Positions 25,946 to 33,747 of a DNA stretch of 49,613 bases are shown here, in pieces; position 1 is the stretch's first letter, and each line of letters starts with the position of its first letter. The notes beneath the pieces are model-generated. The model saw nothing but the letters and a program-made list of their open reading frames with translations. It was not told the DNA's origin and ran no database searches. The position numbers and the translations under genes are program-made. The DNA comes from Paenibacillus doosanensis (GTDB lineage Bacteria > Bacillota > Bacilli > Paenibacillales > NBRC-103111): the NCBI RefSeq assembly GCF_025060755.1, contig NZ_JANYUY010000052.1:1-49613 (forward strand). The letters are read 5' to 3'.

Positions 25946-27073
25946 CGTCAGCGAACGCCGCACAACCAAAGCGAATACGAACAGGGATAAGACGACTGTC
26001 ATCGCGCTAACCTGGAATAAGACGGAATAGCCGGTGTAACGGGAAATCCAGCCTAGAATCATCGCGCCTAATCCGATACCGAGGTCGGTGGCTGTCGCCA
26101 AAGATGCATTGGCAACGCCTTTCCGATCCGGACGAGCCAGACGTAACGTGGCCGATTGGAGAGCCGGATGCGCAGAACCGAAACCGATTCCGTACAAAAC
26201 CGCCGATGCGAGCAAACCGAACGAGCCGGTCGAGAAGCTCAAACAAATCAAAGCGGCAATCGTTACTATTAGAGCCGGCACGATGACCGCTCTCTCTCCA
26301 TACCGGTCGGACAGCTTCCCCGAAAGCGGACGGCTTAGAGCAAGCGTTGCGGCAAAAACTAGAAAAAACAGGCCGGAATTAACCTTGATCGAGTCAGCGA
26401 ACAGCGGGACAAACGTAGTTATGCCGCCATAGGCGAAAAACATGAAAAAGACCGATATGGAGACGGGCAGCACCGACTTTTCGAACAACTCGATTTTTCT
26501 TATATCCACCTGCGGACGGAAAGGAATTCGCGCGCCAAGTATAAGAAGCAGCGCCAAGGCGGACAGAACGACAGCGAAGCGAAAAAGCGCGTGGTAAGAC
26601 AAGTGCTGAACCAGCAGAAGCCCGATCATCGGACCGAATGCCATCGCCAGCGTCATCGACGTGCTGAACCACCCCATCCCCTCTCCCCGGCGGGAGGGCG
26701 GGATAATATCCGTTACGGCCGTGCTGATGGCGGTGCTGGACACGGCCCAGGTCATCCCGTGAAAGACTCTGAGCCCGATTAGAACGACGATGCCGCCGAT
26801 CCAGTCGTACATATACATCGCCAGGATGAAGAGCAGCAGCCCCCAGACGATAAACCGTCTTCTGCCGTAGCGGTCGAGCAGCCCGCCGACGATAGGGCGA
26901 ATGATCACGGAGGTCAGCATAAACGCGCCCATCGACAACCCGACATGCGTTTCGTTGCCTCCGATTTGCTGGATGAACAGCGGCAGCGTCGGATACAGCA
27001 TATAAAAAGCGTTAAACTGGAACAGCGTACCTGCGCTGATGAGAATAAAAGACTTCGTCCATAGACGTTCCAC
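25901..27073 (-). CDS. MFS transporter (drug-efflux-like, YwoG/YttB type)
   Basis: About 390 residues with 12 membrane helices. The first loop carries GGLLDRYGRRR (motif A) and the second half GKLSDRYGERA. The end is polar. It probably exports a small toxic compound or sugar; the substrate is unknown. The longer frame starts at a TTG inside a palindrome, but the GTG at 27073 is preferred because GGAGGAGG lies just upstream (MERLWTKSF). The gene is monocistronic and its promoter is flanked by two palindromes, suggesting tight repression. Confidence 0.88.
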   Translation of the reverse strand: MERLWTKSFILISAGTLFQFNAFYMLYPTLPLFIQQIGGNETHVGLSMGAFMLTSVIIRPIVGGLLDRYGRRRFIVWGLLLFILAMYMYDWIGGIVVLIGLRVFHGMTWAVSSTAISTAVTDIIPPSRRGEGMGWFSTSMTLAMAFGPMIGLLLVQHLSYHALFRFAVVLSALALLLILGARIPFRPQVDIRKIELFEKSVLPVSISVFFMFFAYGGITTFVPLFADSIKVNSGLFFLVFAATLALSRPLSGKLSDRYGERAVIVPALIVTIAALICLSFSTGSFGLLASAVLYGIGFGSAHPALQSATLRLARPDRKGVANASLATATDLGIGLGAMILGWISRYTGYSVLFQVSAMTVVLSLFVFALVVRRSLTANPGHTDNPRNAAG

Positions 27074-27098
27074 GATTGAGCCCTCCTCCAATGAAGTA

Positions 27099-27114
27099 TT
27101 TATCAAATGATAAA
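27099..27114. promoter_or_regulatory. Palindrome in the leader of the MFS gene
   Basis: TTTATCAAATGATAAA is an almost perfect 16-bp palindrome lying between the predicted transcription start (about 27120) and the ribosome binding site. A repressor bound here would block elongation or initiation. Confidence 0.55.
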
Positions 27115-27126
27115 CGCATGTCTATG

Positions 27127-27154
27127 ATTATAAAAAGGAATACAATGCTTGCAA
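27127..27154 (-). promoter_or_regulatory. Promoter of the MFS gene
   Basis: On the minus strand TTGCAA (27149-27154), a 16-base spacer and TATAAT (27127-27132) lie about 55 bases before the GTG start. Confidence 0.65.
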
Positions 27155-27172
27155 TGGTTAAATGGGTGCGCT

Positions 27173-27190
27173 TTGTTCATTTATGAACAA
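27173..27190. promoter_or_regulatory. Perfect 18-bp palindromic operator
   Basis: TTGTTCATTTATGAACAA has 8-bp perfect arms and a 2-base centre, as in MarR- or TetR-type operators. A diverged copy, TTGTTGATTATTCATAAG, follows at 27202-27219. Both are upstream of the MFS -35. No regulator gene of these families is adjacent. Confidence 0.65.
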
Positions 27191-27218
27191 TCTGCGGCGA
27201 ATTGTTGATTATTCATAA

Positions 27219-27239
27219 GAAAAAACGCCTGTCGGCGTT
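27219..27239 (-). terminator. Terminator of the sulfatase/ABC operon, distal
   Basis: On the minus strand AACGCC and GGCGTT form a 6-bp stem with a 4-base loop, followed by TTTTTC. Confidence 0.7.
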
Positions 27240-27250
27240 CATTCAAAAAT

Positions 27251-27283
27251 AAAAGCCTGTCGATAAGCTTGAGCAGGCTTTTT
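27251..27283. terminator. Bidirectional terminator after the first sulfatase gene
   Basis: AAAAGCCTG (27251-27259) and CAGGCTTTTT (27274-27283) give a stem with a T-run on both strands. It is about 85 bases past the sulfatase stop. Confidence 0.8.
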
Positions 27284-27365
27284 ACTAACTTTGCCTACGC
27301 ATCTGACGCGCAGTTCAGGCAGCCCGGCCGTTCGGACATGGCGGAGGGCACATGCCGCAAGCGGA

Positions 27366-28721
27366 TCAAGCTCCCGCTTCCGCAGCCGAAACGCGGCGCT
27401 GCCCGGCCGGAATCGCAGGCGCCCGTTCGATCCGTGGCACGGCTTCGCCCGCCTCCTGCATCCTTCTTTGCAATCTCGCCATCATCCGGTCCGCAGCCTC
27501 GCGGTGGGATTCCAGACCGATCAGGTTCGTCAGCTCGTACGGATCGCATTGCAGATCGTATAAATACGTCTCGACATAACGGTCGGAACCGGAATCCTTC
27601 TCCGGGTCTTTGCCCGGCGCGGTCACGCCGTACTTCCAGCGCTTCGTTCTTACGGCCCGCCCGACCTCGGTCTCGCTAATTTGCACGAAAACTTCCTCCT
27701 GCCACGCATCTGAAGAACCGCGCAGCAAAGGCATCAGCGACCGTCCCTGCATTTGTTCGGGAACGTCGATGCCCGCCGCATCCAGCAAGGTCGGCGGCAA
27801 ATCGATCAACGATACGAGCTGCGGCAACTGCCGCCCTCCGAAGAAGCCCGGCCCCCATATTGCCGAGGGAACGCGAATGGAAGCGTCGTGCAGGCTCCGT
27901 TTGTATTCGCCGTTTCTCGTTTTGAAATGGCAGCCGTGATCCGAGGTGAACAATACGATCGTATTGCGGTCCAGCTGCAGCGATTTCAGCGCGTCGAGGA
28001 TGCGTCCAAGCGCTTCGTCCAGCCGCTTGACCATGCCGTAATACCCGCCAAGATGCTGATGGGCCGTTCCTCCGAGCGCAGCCAAATCAGGCGGCATCCA
28101 CCGTCCCGTATAGGCTTCGCGGTAGCCGTCCGGCGCGGGATAATCGTCCAGATGATTTTGGTGATGCGGCTCCAGGAACGATAAGAATAAATAAAACGGG
28201 TCGTTCTGGCTGCGGTCGATATAGCGAATCGCCGCATCGGCCATCGCATCCACCCGGTAGCCCGGCAGCTTAACCGGCCGATTGTCGTTGTCGTACAGAA
28301 CGGTGTTATACGCGTCGGAGCTGAACTCCAGCACGTCCGCCGCCAGCCACTCCTCGTACCCGCCCCGCTTCGGTTCGGATACGGGCTCTTCATGGGCCAA
28401 ATGCCATTTGCCGATATAGCCTGTGCGGTAACCCGCTTCGCGGAAATAATGCGCCATCGTCTTCGCGCTGTCGGGCAGCGGAATGCCGTTGACGAAGCAG
28501 CCGGTCTTGGTTGCATACATGCCGGTCTGCAGGCAGGAGCGGGCCGGGCCGCATACGGGCTGGCACGTAAAGGAATGGGTCAAATGCGTGCCCTGCAAAG
28601 CCATTCTGTCGAAGTTGGGCATCAGCCCCAGCGGGTTTCCGTGCAGCCCGGACGTATCCCAGCGCTGCTGATCGGTAAAAAACACGATTACGTTAGGTTG
28701 GTTCTTTTCCCGTTGACTCAT
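27366..28721 (-). CDS. Sulfatase, cysteine type (formylglycine-dependent)
   Basis: 451 residues from the preferred ATG; an ORF start further up at 28745 lacks a ribosome binding site, whereas GGAGG lies six bases before 28721. The alkaline-phosphatase fold begins NVIVFFTDQQRWDTSG (metal ligands). The activation signature is CGPARSCLQTG, with Cys57 to be converted to formylglycine, and VLFTSDHGCHF holds further metal ligands. There is no signal peptide, so it would desulfate imported oligosaccharides in the cytoplasm. It is last in the operon kinase, regulator, binding protein, permeases, sulfatase. It needs a maturase (FGE or anSME) not seen here. The choline-sulfatase/heparan-type group is not resolved. 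Confidence 0.9.
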   Translation of the reverse strand: MSQREKNQPNVIVFFTDQQRWDTSGLHGNPLGLMPNFDRMALQGTHLTHSFTCQPVCGPARSCLQTGMYATKTGCFVNGIPLPDSAKTMAHYFREAGYRTGYIGKWHLAHEEPVSEPKRGGYEEWLAADVLEFSSDAYNTVLYDNDNRPVKLPGYRVDAMADAAIRYIDRSQNDPFYLFLSFLEPHHQNHLDDYPAPDGYREAYTGRWMPPDLAALGGTAHQHLGGYYGMVKRLDEALGRILDALKSLQLDRNTIVLFTSDHGCHFKTRNGEYKRSLHDASIRVPSAIWGPGFFGGRQLPQLVSLIDLPPTLLDAAGIDVPEQMQGRSLMPLLRGSSDAWQEEVFVQISETEVGRAVRTKRWKYGVTAPGKDPEKDSGSDRYVETYLYDLQCDPYELTNLIGLESHREAADRMMARLQRRMQEAGEAVPRIERAPAIPAGQRRVSAAEAGA

Positions 28722-28773
28722 CATATTCCTCCATATGCAGGACATACTCCCGCCTTTATCGTGATTTCTTCAT

Positions 28774-29655
28774 TTATTCCTTTACGCCGCCCGCAGTCAG
28801 CCCCTCTACCATATACCGCTGCAGAAACATAAAGACGATCAGCAGCGGGATCGTGGCCGTCGCAGCCGCCGCCGTGGCGCCGGACCAGTTCGCCGAATAT
28901 TCTCCGAGATACGTTAAGGACAAGCCGGGACTGAGCGTTCTTTTATCGATGTCGCTGACCAGGGTCAAGCCGAACAGGAAATCGTCCCATGCTATCAAAA
29001 AAGTATAAATCGCAATCGCCATAATCCCCGGCTTGGAGAGCGGAACGATAATCGTAAACAACGTCTTGAACCGCGACGCTCCGTCGATTTCGGCCGCTTC
29101 CTCCAGCTCCTTGGAAATGCCGTTAAAAAACGTTCTCATCAGCATGATGCTGAAGGGCAGAGACGTCATCGTCGAGGCGAGAATAAGCACATACAGCGTA
29201 TTGAGCAAATGCAGCGCCTGGTATTGCGAATATAACCCGATGACCAGAGTGACAGTCGGAAACATTTGCGCGGATAAAAAGATGAGCGTAAGCAAATTGC
29301 TGCCTCTGAACCGAAACCGGGATAGAGCATACCCGGCGAAAATCGATACGATGATGCACAGCACCGTAGCCCCGGAAGCGACGATAACCGTATTGCGGTA
29401 AAAGGTTAAAAATACCGATGAACGAAGCACTTCCGCGTAGCTGTCCAAAGAGATGTGAAACGGAAACCATTTCGGCGGAAGCTGCAGCAATTCGCTGTTG
29501 GTGCTAAGTGACGTAACCAGTATCCAGTAAACGGGAAACAGCAGGAAGATCAAGATCAGGCCGAGCAGAACATAGCTTGCTCCTTCTCTGCTGCGCAGCT
29601 CCTTCCTGCCGCCCCCGAAGGCCGCTTGTGCCAATGCCGGCGCGCGTTTATTCAT
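28774..29655 (-). CDS. Sugar ABC transporter permease (MalG/LacG type, CUT1)
   Basis: 293 residues from the ATG at 29655 (MNKRAPALAQ), preceded by AGGAGG; an in-frame ATG 78 bases further upstream overlaps the previous gene. Six membrane helices and the EAA loop EEAAEIDGASRFKTLFTIIVP are present, and it ends in GLTAGGVKE, typical of MalG-like proteins. It forms the channel with the permease at 29667. No ATPase gene is in the locus, so a shared MsmX-like ATPase is expected. A 52-base gap precedes the sulfatase. Confidence 0.94.
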   Translation of the reverse strand: MNKRAPALAQAAFGGGRKELRSREGASYVLLGLILIFLLFPVYWILVTSLSTNSELLQLPPKWFPFHISLDSYAEVLRSSVFLTFYRNTVIVASGATVLCIIVSIFAGYALSRFRFRGSNLLTLIFLSAQMFPTVTLVIGLYSQYQALHLLNTLYVLILASTMTSLPFSIMLMRTFFNGISKELEEAAEIDGASRFKTLFTIIVPLSKPGIMAIAIYTFLIAWDDFLFGLTLVSDIDKRTLSPGLSLTYLGEYSANWSGATAAAATATIPLLIVFMFLQRYMVEGLTAGGVKE

Positions 29656-29666
29656 TCCGATTCCTC

Positions 29667-30557
29667 CTACTTGTCGTCCCGATTCATGATGCGCGTAAAG
29701 ATAAGGGAGAATGTAAACAGCATGACCAGCCAAATCACGCCGATGGCGGAGCCTTTGCCCATCTCATATTTGGAAAACGCGGTGTCATAGGTAAGGATCG
29801 CCAGCGATGAAGTGGCCCCGGCAGGTCCGCCGTTCGTCAGTGTAAAAAATAAAGTGAACATTTGGAAATTGTTAACAATCATAATCAACGTTACGCTGGA
29901 GATGACGGGCTTCAGCAGCGGCAGCGTAATGTGCGTGAACAGCCGCCAGCCGCTCGCTCCGTCGATTTTGGCCGCTTCGTACAAGCTGGCGGATATATTT
30001 TGCAGCCCCGCCAAAATCATGACGGCGACCAGCGGAGTTTGCCGGAATACGGCGACCACGATAATGGCCGTTAACGCATAGTCTACGCTTTGCAGCCAGT
30101 TGACGTTGCTTTCGATCACTCCCGCAGAGACGAGCGCATAGTTCAATACGCCGTAATCGCTTTGATAAATCCATAGGAAAATCAATGCGGTGACAATCGT
30201 CGGAATCGCCCAAGGAATCATCACGATACTTCTGAAAAAACCGCGGAAACGGATGTTGCGATTCAGAAGGAGCGCCAGCGTCAAGCCGAGCAGCAAATCC
30301 AGCGCTACGGCGCAGGCGACGTAGATCAGCGTAATTTTTAAGGAATGATAGAAATCGGGCGATGACAGAAGCTGCTTATAGTTGTCCAAGTGGTTCCACT
30401 GGCTTACCGGGGAAAGCAGCGAATAATCGGTAAAGCTCATGGCGACCGATTTGACTAGCGGGCTGACAATGGTTAACCCTAGCAGCAGAACGGCCGGCAG
30501 CAGCAGAATGACTGCAAACCATATATCTCTTTGATGTCTGGTCAAACGTAAGTTCAT
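29667..30557 (-). CDS. Sugar ABC transporter permease (MalF/UgpA type, CUT1)
   Basis: 296 residues with six membrane helices. The EAA loop reads YEAAKIDGASGWRLFTHITLPLL. GAGGAA precedes the ATG. It lies 11 bases before the partner permease and follows the binding-protein gene by 64 bases. Together they import an oligosaccharide, presumably sulfated given the sulfatase downstream. Confidence 0.94.
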   Translation of the reverse strand: MNLRLTRHQRDIWFAVILLLPAVLLLGLTIVSPLVKSVAMSFTDYSLLSPVSQWNHLDNYKQLLSSPDFYHSLKITLIYVACAVALDLLLGLTLALLLNRNIRFRGFFRSIVMIPWAIPTIVTALIFLWIYQSDYGVLNYALVSAGVIESNVNWLQSVDYALTAIIVVAVFRQTPLVAVMILAGLQNISASLYEAAKIDGASGWRLFTHITLPLLKPVISSVTLIMIVNNFQMFTLFFTLTNGGPAGATSSLAILTYDTAFSKYEMGKGSAIGVIWLVMLFTFSLIFTRIMNRDDK

Positions 30558-30621
30558 TGTTTCCTCGCTCCATTCCCCAGCCGTATCGTCTTAGGCGGAA
30601 GGAACGGCTGTAAGCCGGTCC

Positions 30622-31947
30622 TCATTTATACAGCTCCTTGATTTTGGGCATCACGGTCGAAATCGCCTCTTCGGGACTTTTGCCGCCCTCGGTAACAAGC
30701 ACAATCATATCGGTGGACGTTTTCATCGCGTTATCGAATTTGGGATTGGCCGCCGGCAGAGGCGATGCGGTTTTCATCTGCTCGTTGAACACCTTGGCAT
30801 AGTCGTCCTCATTCATCTCCGGAAGCGATGCAATCGATTTTCGGGAGGACATGACTCCATTGAGCTTGTGATAAATCGCCATTGCGTCTTTGGATACGAG
30901 ATATTTGACAAATTCGGCGGCTTCCTGCTTGTGCTTGCTTCCGGCCGCTACCACGAGCTGATGCTCGGTAAATACGGTTTCGCTTTTGCCCGATTTGCCC
31001 GCAGGAACGGTCGTCACTCCCCATTCCTTGTCGAACGCTTCGCCCTTGCCGCTCATCGAACGGAAGTTGGTTCTGCCGAAGTCGCCGTCTACCAGCATAC
31101 CGAGCGCATTGTTGGCGAACATCGGCCGAAGATCCTTCATCATCGCGCCCTTCGGCGAGATTTTATTGCCGATCATATCTTTGATATAAGCCAGCGAGTC
31201 CTTCAAGGCCGTGCCTTGGTCGTAGACGATCGCGCCTTTGTCGTCGACGAATTTGCCGCCGTAGGAATATGCGATTCTCATCAGCATGTTGCCCGTATAC
31301 GATTCGGAGGCGCCGTTCTCGCCGATCCCGTAGATCGGATTTCCTTTTTCGTCCTTGCCCAGAGCGGCTATTTTTTTGGCCATTTCGATCATTTCATCCC
31401 ATGTTTTCGGCGGTTTTTCCGGGTCCAGGCCGGCCTGCTTGAACACGGTTTTGTTCCAGAACAGCGCGCTCGGATGAGGCGCCCAAGGCATCGCCATGAC
31501 TTTGCCGTTGAACGTTACTCCCGCCTTGCTACCGTCGACGATGTCGTTGATCATGTCCGCTCCAAGCAAGGCTTCCAGCGGCTCCGCCATTTTCGCCCCG
31601 TCGAACGCGGGCGTGAAATTTTGGTTGGACATGGCGACATCCGGAGGATTGCCGCCCGCGGAGCTGACCAGCACCTGATCCTTGAACTGGGCGAACGGGA
31701 TGCCGATCGACTTCACTTTAATGTTGGGATGCTTTTGCTCAAAATCGGCGATCAGCTGATTGTAAGCCTCCTTCGTGCCTTCTTCCACGGATATCCAGTT
31801 GGCAAAAGTAATTTCCACCTGCTTATTGCCGTCCGCCGGATTCGCGCTCTGTTCCGGCGAGCTTCCGCCGCCCGATCCGCAAGCTGCCAGCGCAGCCGCC
31901 AAGCTTACCGCGGTCGCGCCGGTCATCATCGTTTTCCATGCCTTCAT
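30622..31947 (-). CDS. Sugar ABC transporter substrate-binding lipoprotein (CUT1)
   Basis: 441 residues from ATG 31947 (MKAWKTMM). A longer frame exists, but its first 34 residues are charged and not signal-like. The signal peptide ends in the lipobox LAAALAAC, followed by a Gly/Ser linker. Family marks are ITFANWISVEEGTKEAYNQL at the start and the hinge region WGVTTVPAGKSGKSETVF. It captures an oligosaccharide outside the membrane for the two permeases downstream. A TATAAT (minus strand, 32002-32007) lies about 55 bases upstream without a clear -35, so the response regulator YesN-like protein next door may activate transcription here. Confidence 0.92.
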   Translation of the reverse strand: MKAWKTMMTGATAVSLAAALAACGSGGGSSPEQSANPADGNKQVEITFANWISVEEGTKEAYNQLIADFEQKHPNIKVKSIGIPFAQFKDQVLVSSAGGNPPDVAMSNQNFTPAFDGAKMAEPLEALLGADMINDIVDGSKAGVTFNGKVMAMPWAPHPSALFWNKTVFKQAGLDPEKPPKTWDEMIEMAKKIAALGKDEKGNPIYGIGENGASESYTGNMLMRIAYSYGGKFVDDKGAIVYDQGTALKDSLAYIKDMIGNKISPKGAMMKDLRPMFANNALGMLVDGDFGRTNFRSMSGKGEAFDKEWGVTTVPAGKSGKSETVFTEHQLVVAAGSKHKQEAAEFVKYLVSKDAMAIYHKLNGVMSSRKSIASLPEMNEDDYAKVFNEQMKTASPLPAANPKFDNAMKTSTDMIVLVTEGGKSPEEAISTVMPKIKELYK

Positions 31948-32124
31948 CTGCCCATCCCCGCCTTTTCTATATTCGTCCCGACTTCGATATCGGATAGCTT
32001 TATTATAGATGAAGCCGTCAGACTCCCACCGGTTATATCTTCGGGTCATTTAGTCCTATCTTTGGCTTTTCTTTAAACATTCGGTGTGGCGAGAAAAGAA
32101 TGCCTGCCGTATGCTTTCCCGGTT

Positions 32125-33747
32125 TTATCTCATAGCATGAGCTTGTTTATATTCCAGCGGGGTCATCCCCGTCGCTTTCTTAAACACTTTCGTTAAATAA
32201 CTGCCGTCGGGATAACCGACCTGCTCCGCCATCATCCCTATGGTCGAGTCGCCGGAGCGGATCAGCTCCTTGACCTTCTCGATGCGAAGATGCGTCAAGT
32301 AATCGTTGAAGCTGACGCCCATTTTCTTTTTAAACAGCTCGCTTAAGTAGGTTTTGTTCAAATGCACCTTGTCCGCCGCCTGCTGCAGGGAGATGCCTTC
32401 GGCATAAGACTCTTTGATGAACGCGCACACCTCGCGTATCGTCTTATTGTAAGAGCCTTGCCTTACTTGCGCTTCATCGATAAAATGAGCCGTCCTCAGA
32501 AGCAGCCACTGCTTGAGCCGCTCGAACGTCGACAGCTCGGCGATCTCCTGATGGATCAGCTCGGGCTCGTAAACGGCCGCTCCTTCTTTTAAGTCCCGCA
32601 ATGCCTGATGCAGCGTGAAGGCGATTTGCAGACAAAGCGCCTTGGCTTCGGCTTCCGTAAACGGCTTGCGCTGTTGAATGCCGCCCATCAGCGCCTCCAC
32701 GGCTTCGGCCGCTTGCTTATACTGTCTTTCGCCGATCCGCTGCGTAAATGTTTTCCAGAAGGCGGGAAGCTCCTTGTCTGCGAACCCGGTATCCGCCGCC
32801 TGCTCTTCCTTATGCCAGGCAATGGCCCGCTTCTCGTAAAATGTTTTGCGCTTTAGCGCCTCGCAGGCTTCTTGGAACTGATGCCCCAATTGGCTTAGAT
32901 CGCCGTACGGCGGGCTGATGCCCACAGAGACGGAAACCTGGAGATATTCCGACAGATTGGAGATGATCCGGTGAGCGTACTGCAGCGAAGCTTCGCGTAC
33001 GGACCTGCTGCCGGTTTGATTCGAGCCGATCAGGACGACAAGCAGATTCGCTTCATAGACGAAGCAGCAGCCGCTCCCCGCCTCCGTAACGAGCGTTTCG
33101 TCAATAATATTCACCATGGCCGATTCGAGCAGCTTATGATCCTTTATCTTCGCATGTAGACCGGCATCCGGCGCATCGTCCGGCCTGATTGTCATGACGA
33201 TCAGATCGCGACGGGGAAGCCGAAGCTGGAAGGCGCTCATCTTGGCTTCAAATTCATGGATGGCGGACGGCTTGCCGCGGACCAGGTCGGTCAAATAGAT
33301 GGACCGCAGCGTATGATGATGATGGTTCAGCGCGCTTTTCAGGGAATACACCTCGTCATTGCGGTGCTTCTCCAGCGCCAGCTCGGACTGCAGCTTGTTC
33401 AGCGCTTCCCGGAGCTCGCCGACGGTCACTTCCGCCTTCAGAATATAGTTGCCGGCTCCGGCTTTGAGCGCCTCCGACGCATACTGAAATTCGCTGTACG
33501 AGCTCATGATCATGGAGCGGACGGAAGGAAATTCCTCCTTCAGCCGGCGGATCAGTTCTATGCCGTCCATCACCGGCATCTTGATATCCGTAATGATGAC
33601 GTCGACCGGCTGGCTTCGGCAGGCGTCCAGCGCTTCCTTCCCGTTGCCGTAGGCGCCCGCCACTTCAATTCCGAGCTCCGTCTTGTGTACCAGCTGTTCG
33701 ATCCAGCGGCGGATTTGCGGTTCATCGTCGACAATAGCTACCTTCAT
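32125..33747 (-). CDS. Response regulator, REC plus AraC-type DNA-binding domain (YesN-like)
   Basis: 540 residues. The receiver domain has the acidic pair DDE near residue 7 and the phospho-acceptor Asp54 in DVIITDIKMPVMDG. A middle region of about 300 residues follows. The C-terminal AraC pair of helix-turn-helices reads NKTYLSELFKKKMGVSF and SYLTKVFKKATGMTPLEYK. The start overlaps the kinase stop by four bases (ATGA). It would activate the binding-protein/permease/sulfatase genes downstream, the usual arrangement in Paenibacillus sugar loci. All domains are intact, unlike the homologue at 45951. Confidence 0.95.
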   Translation of the reverse strand: MKVAIVDDEPQIRRWIEQLVHKTELGIEVAGAYGNGKEALDACRSQPVDVIITDIKMPVMDGIELIRRLKEEFPSVRSMIMSSYSEFQYASEALKAGAGNYILKAEVTVGELREALNKLQSELALEKHRNDEVYSLKSALNHHHHTLRSIYLTDLVRGKPSAIHEFEAKMSAFQLRLPRRDLIVMTIRPDDAPDAGLHAKIKDHKLLESAMVNIIDETLVTEAGSGCCFVYEANLLVVLIGSNQTGSRSVREASLQYAHRIISNLSEYLQVSVSVGISPPYGDLSQLGHQFQEACEALKRKTFYEKRAIAWHKEEQAADTGFADKELPAFWKTFTQRIGERQYKQAAEAVEALMGGIQQRKPFTEAEAKALCLQIAFTLHQALRDLKEGAAVYEPELIHQEIAELSTFERLKQWLLLRTAHFIDEAQVRQGSYNKTIREVCAFIKESYAEGISLQQAADKVHLNKTYLSELFKKKMGVSFNDYLTHLRIEKVKELIRSGDSTIGMMAEQVGYPDGSYLTKVFKKATGMTPLEYKQAHAMR

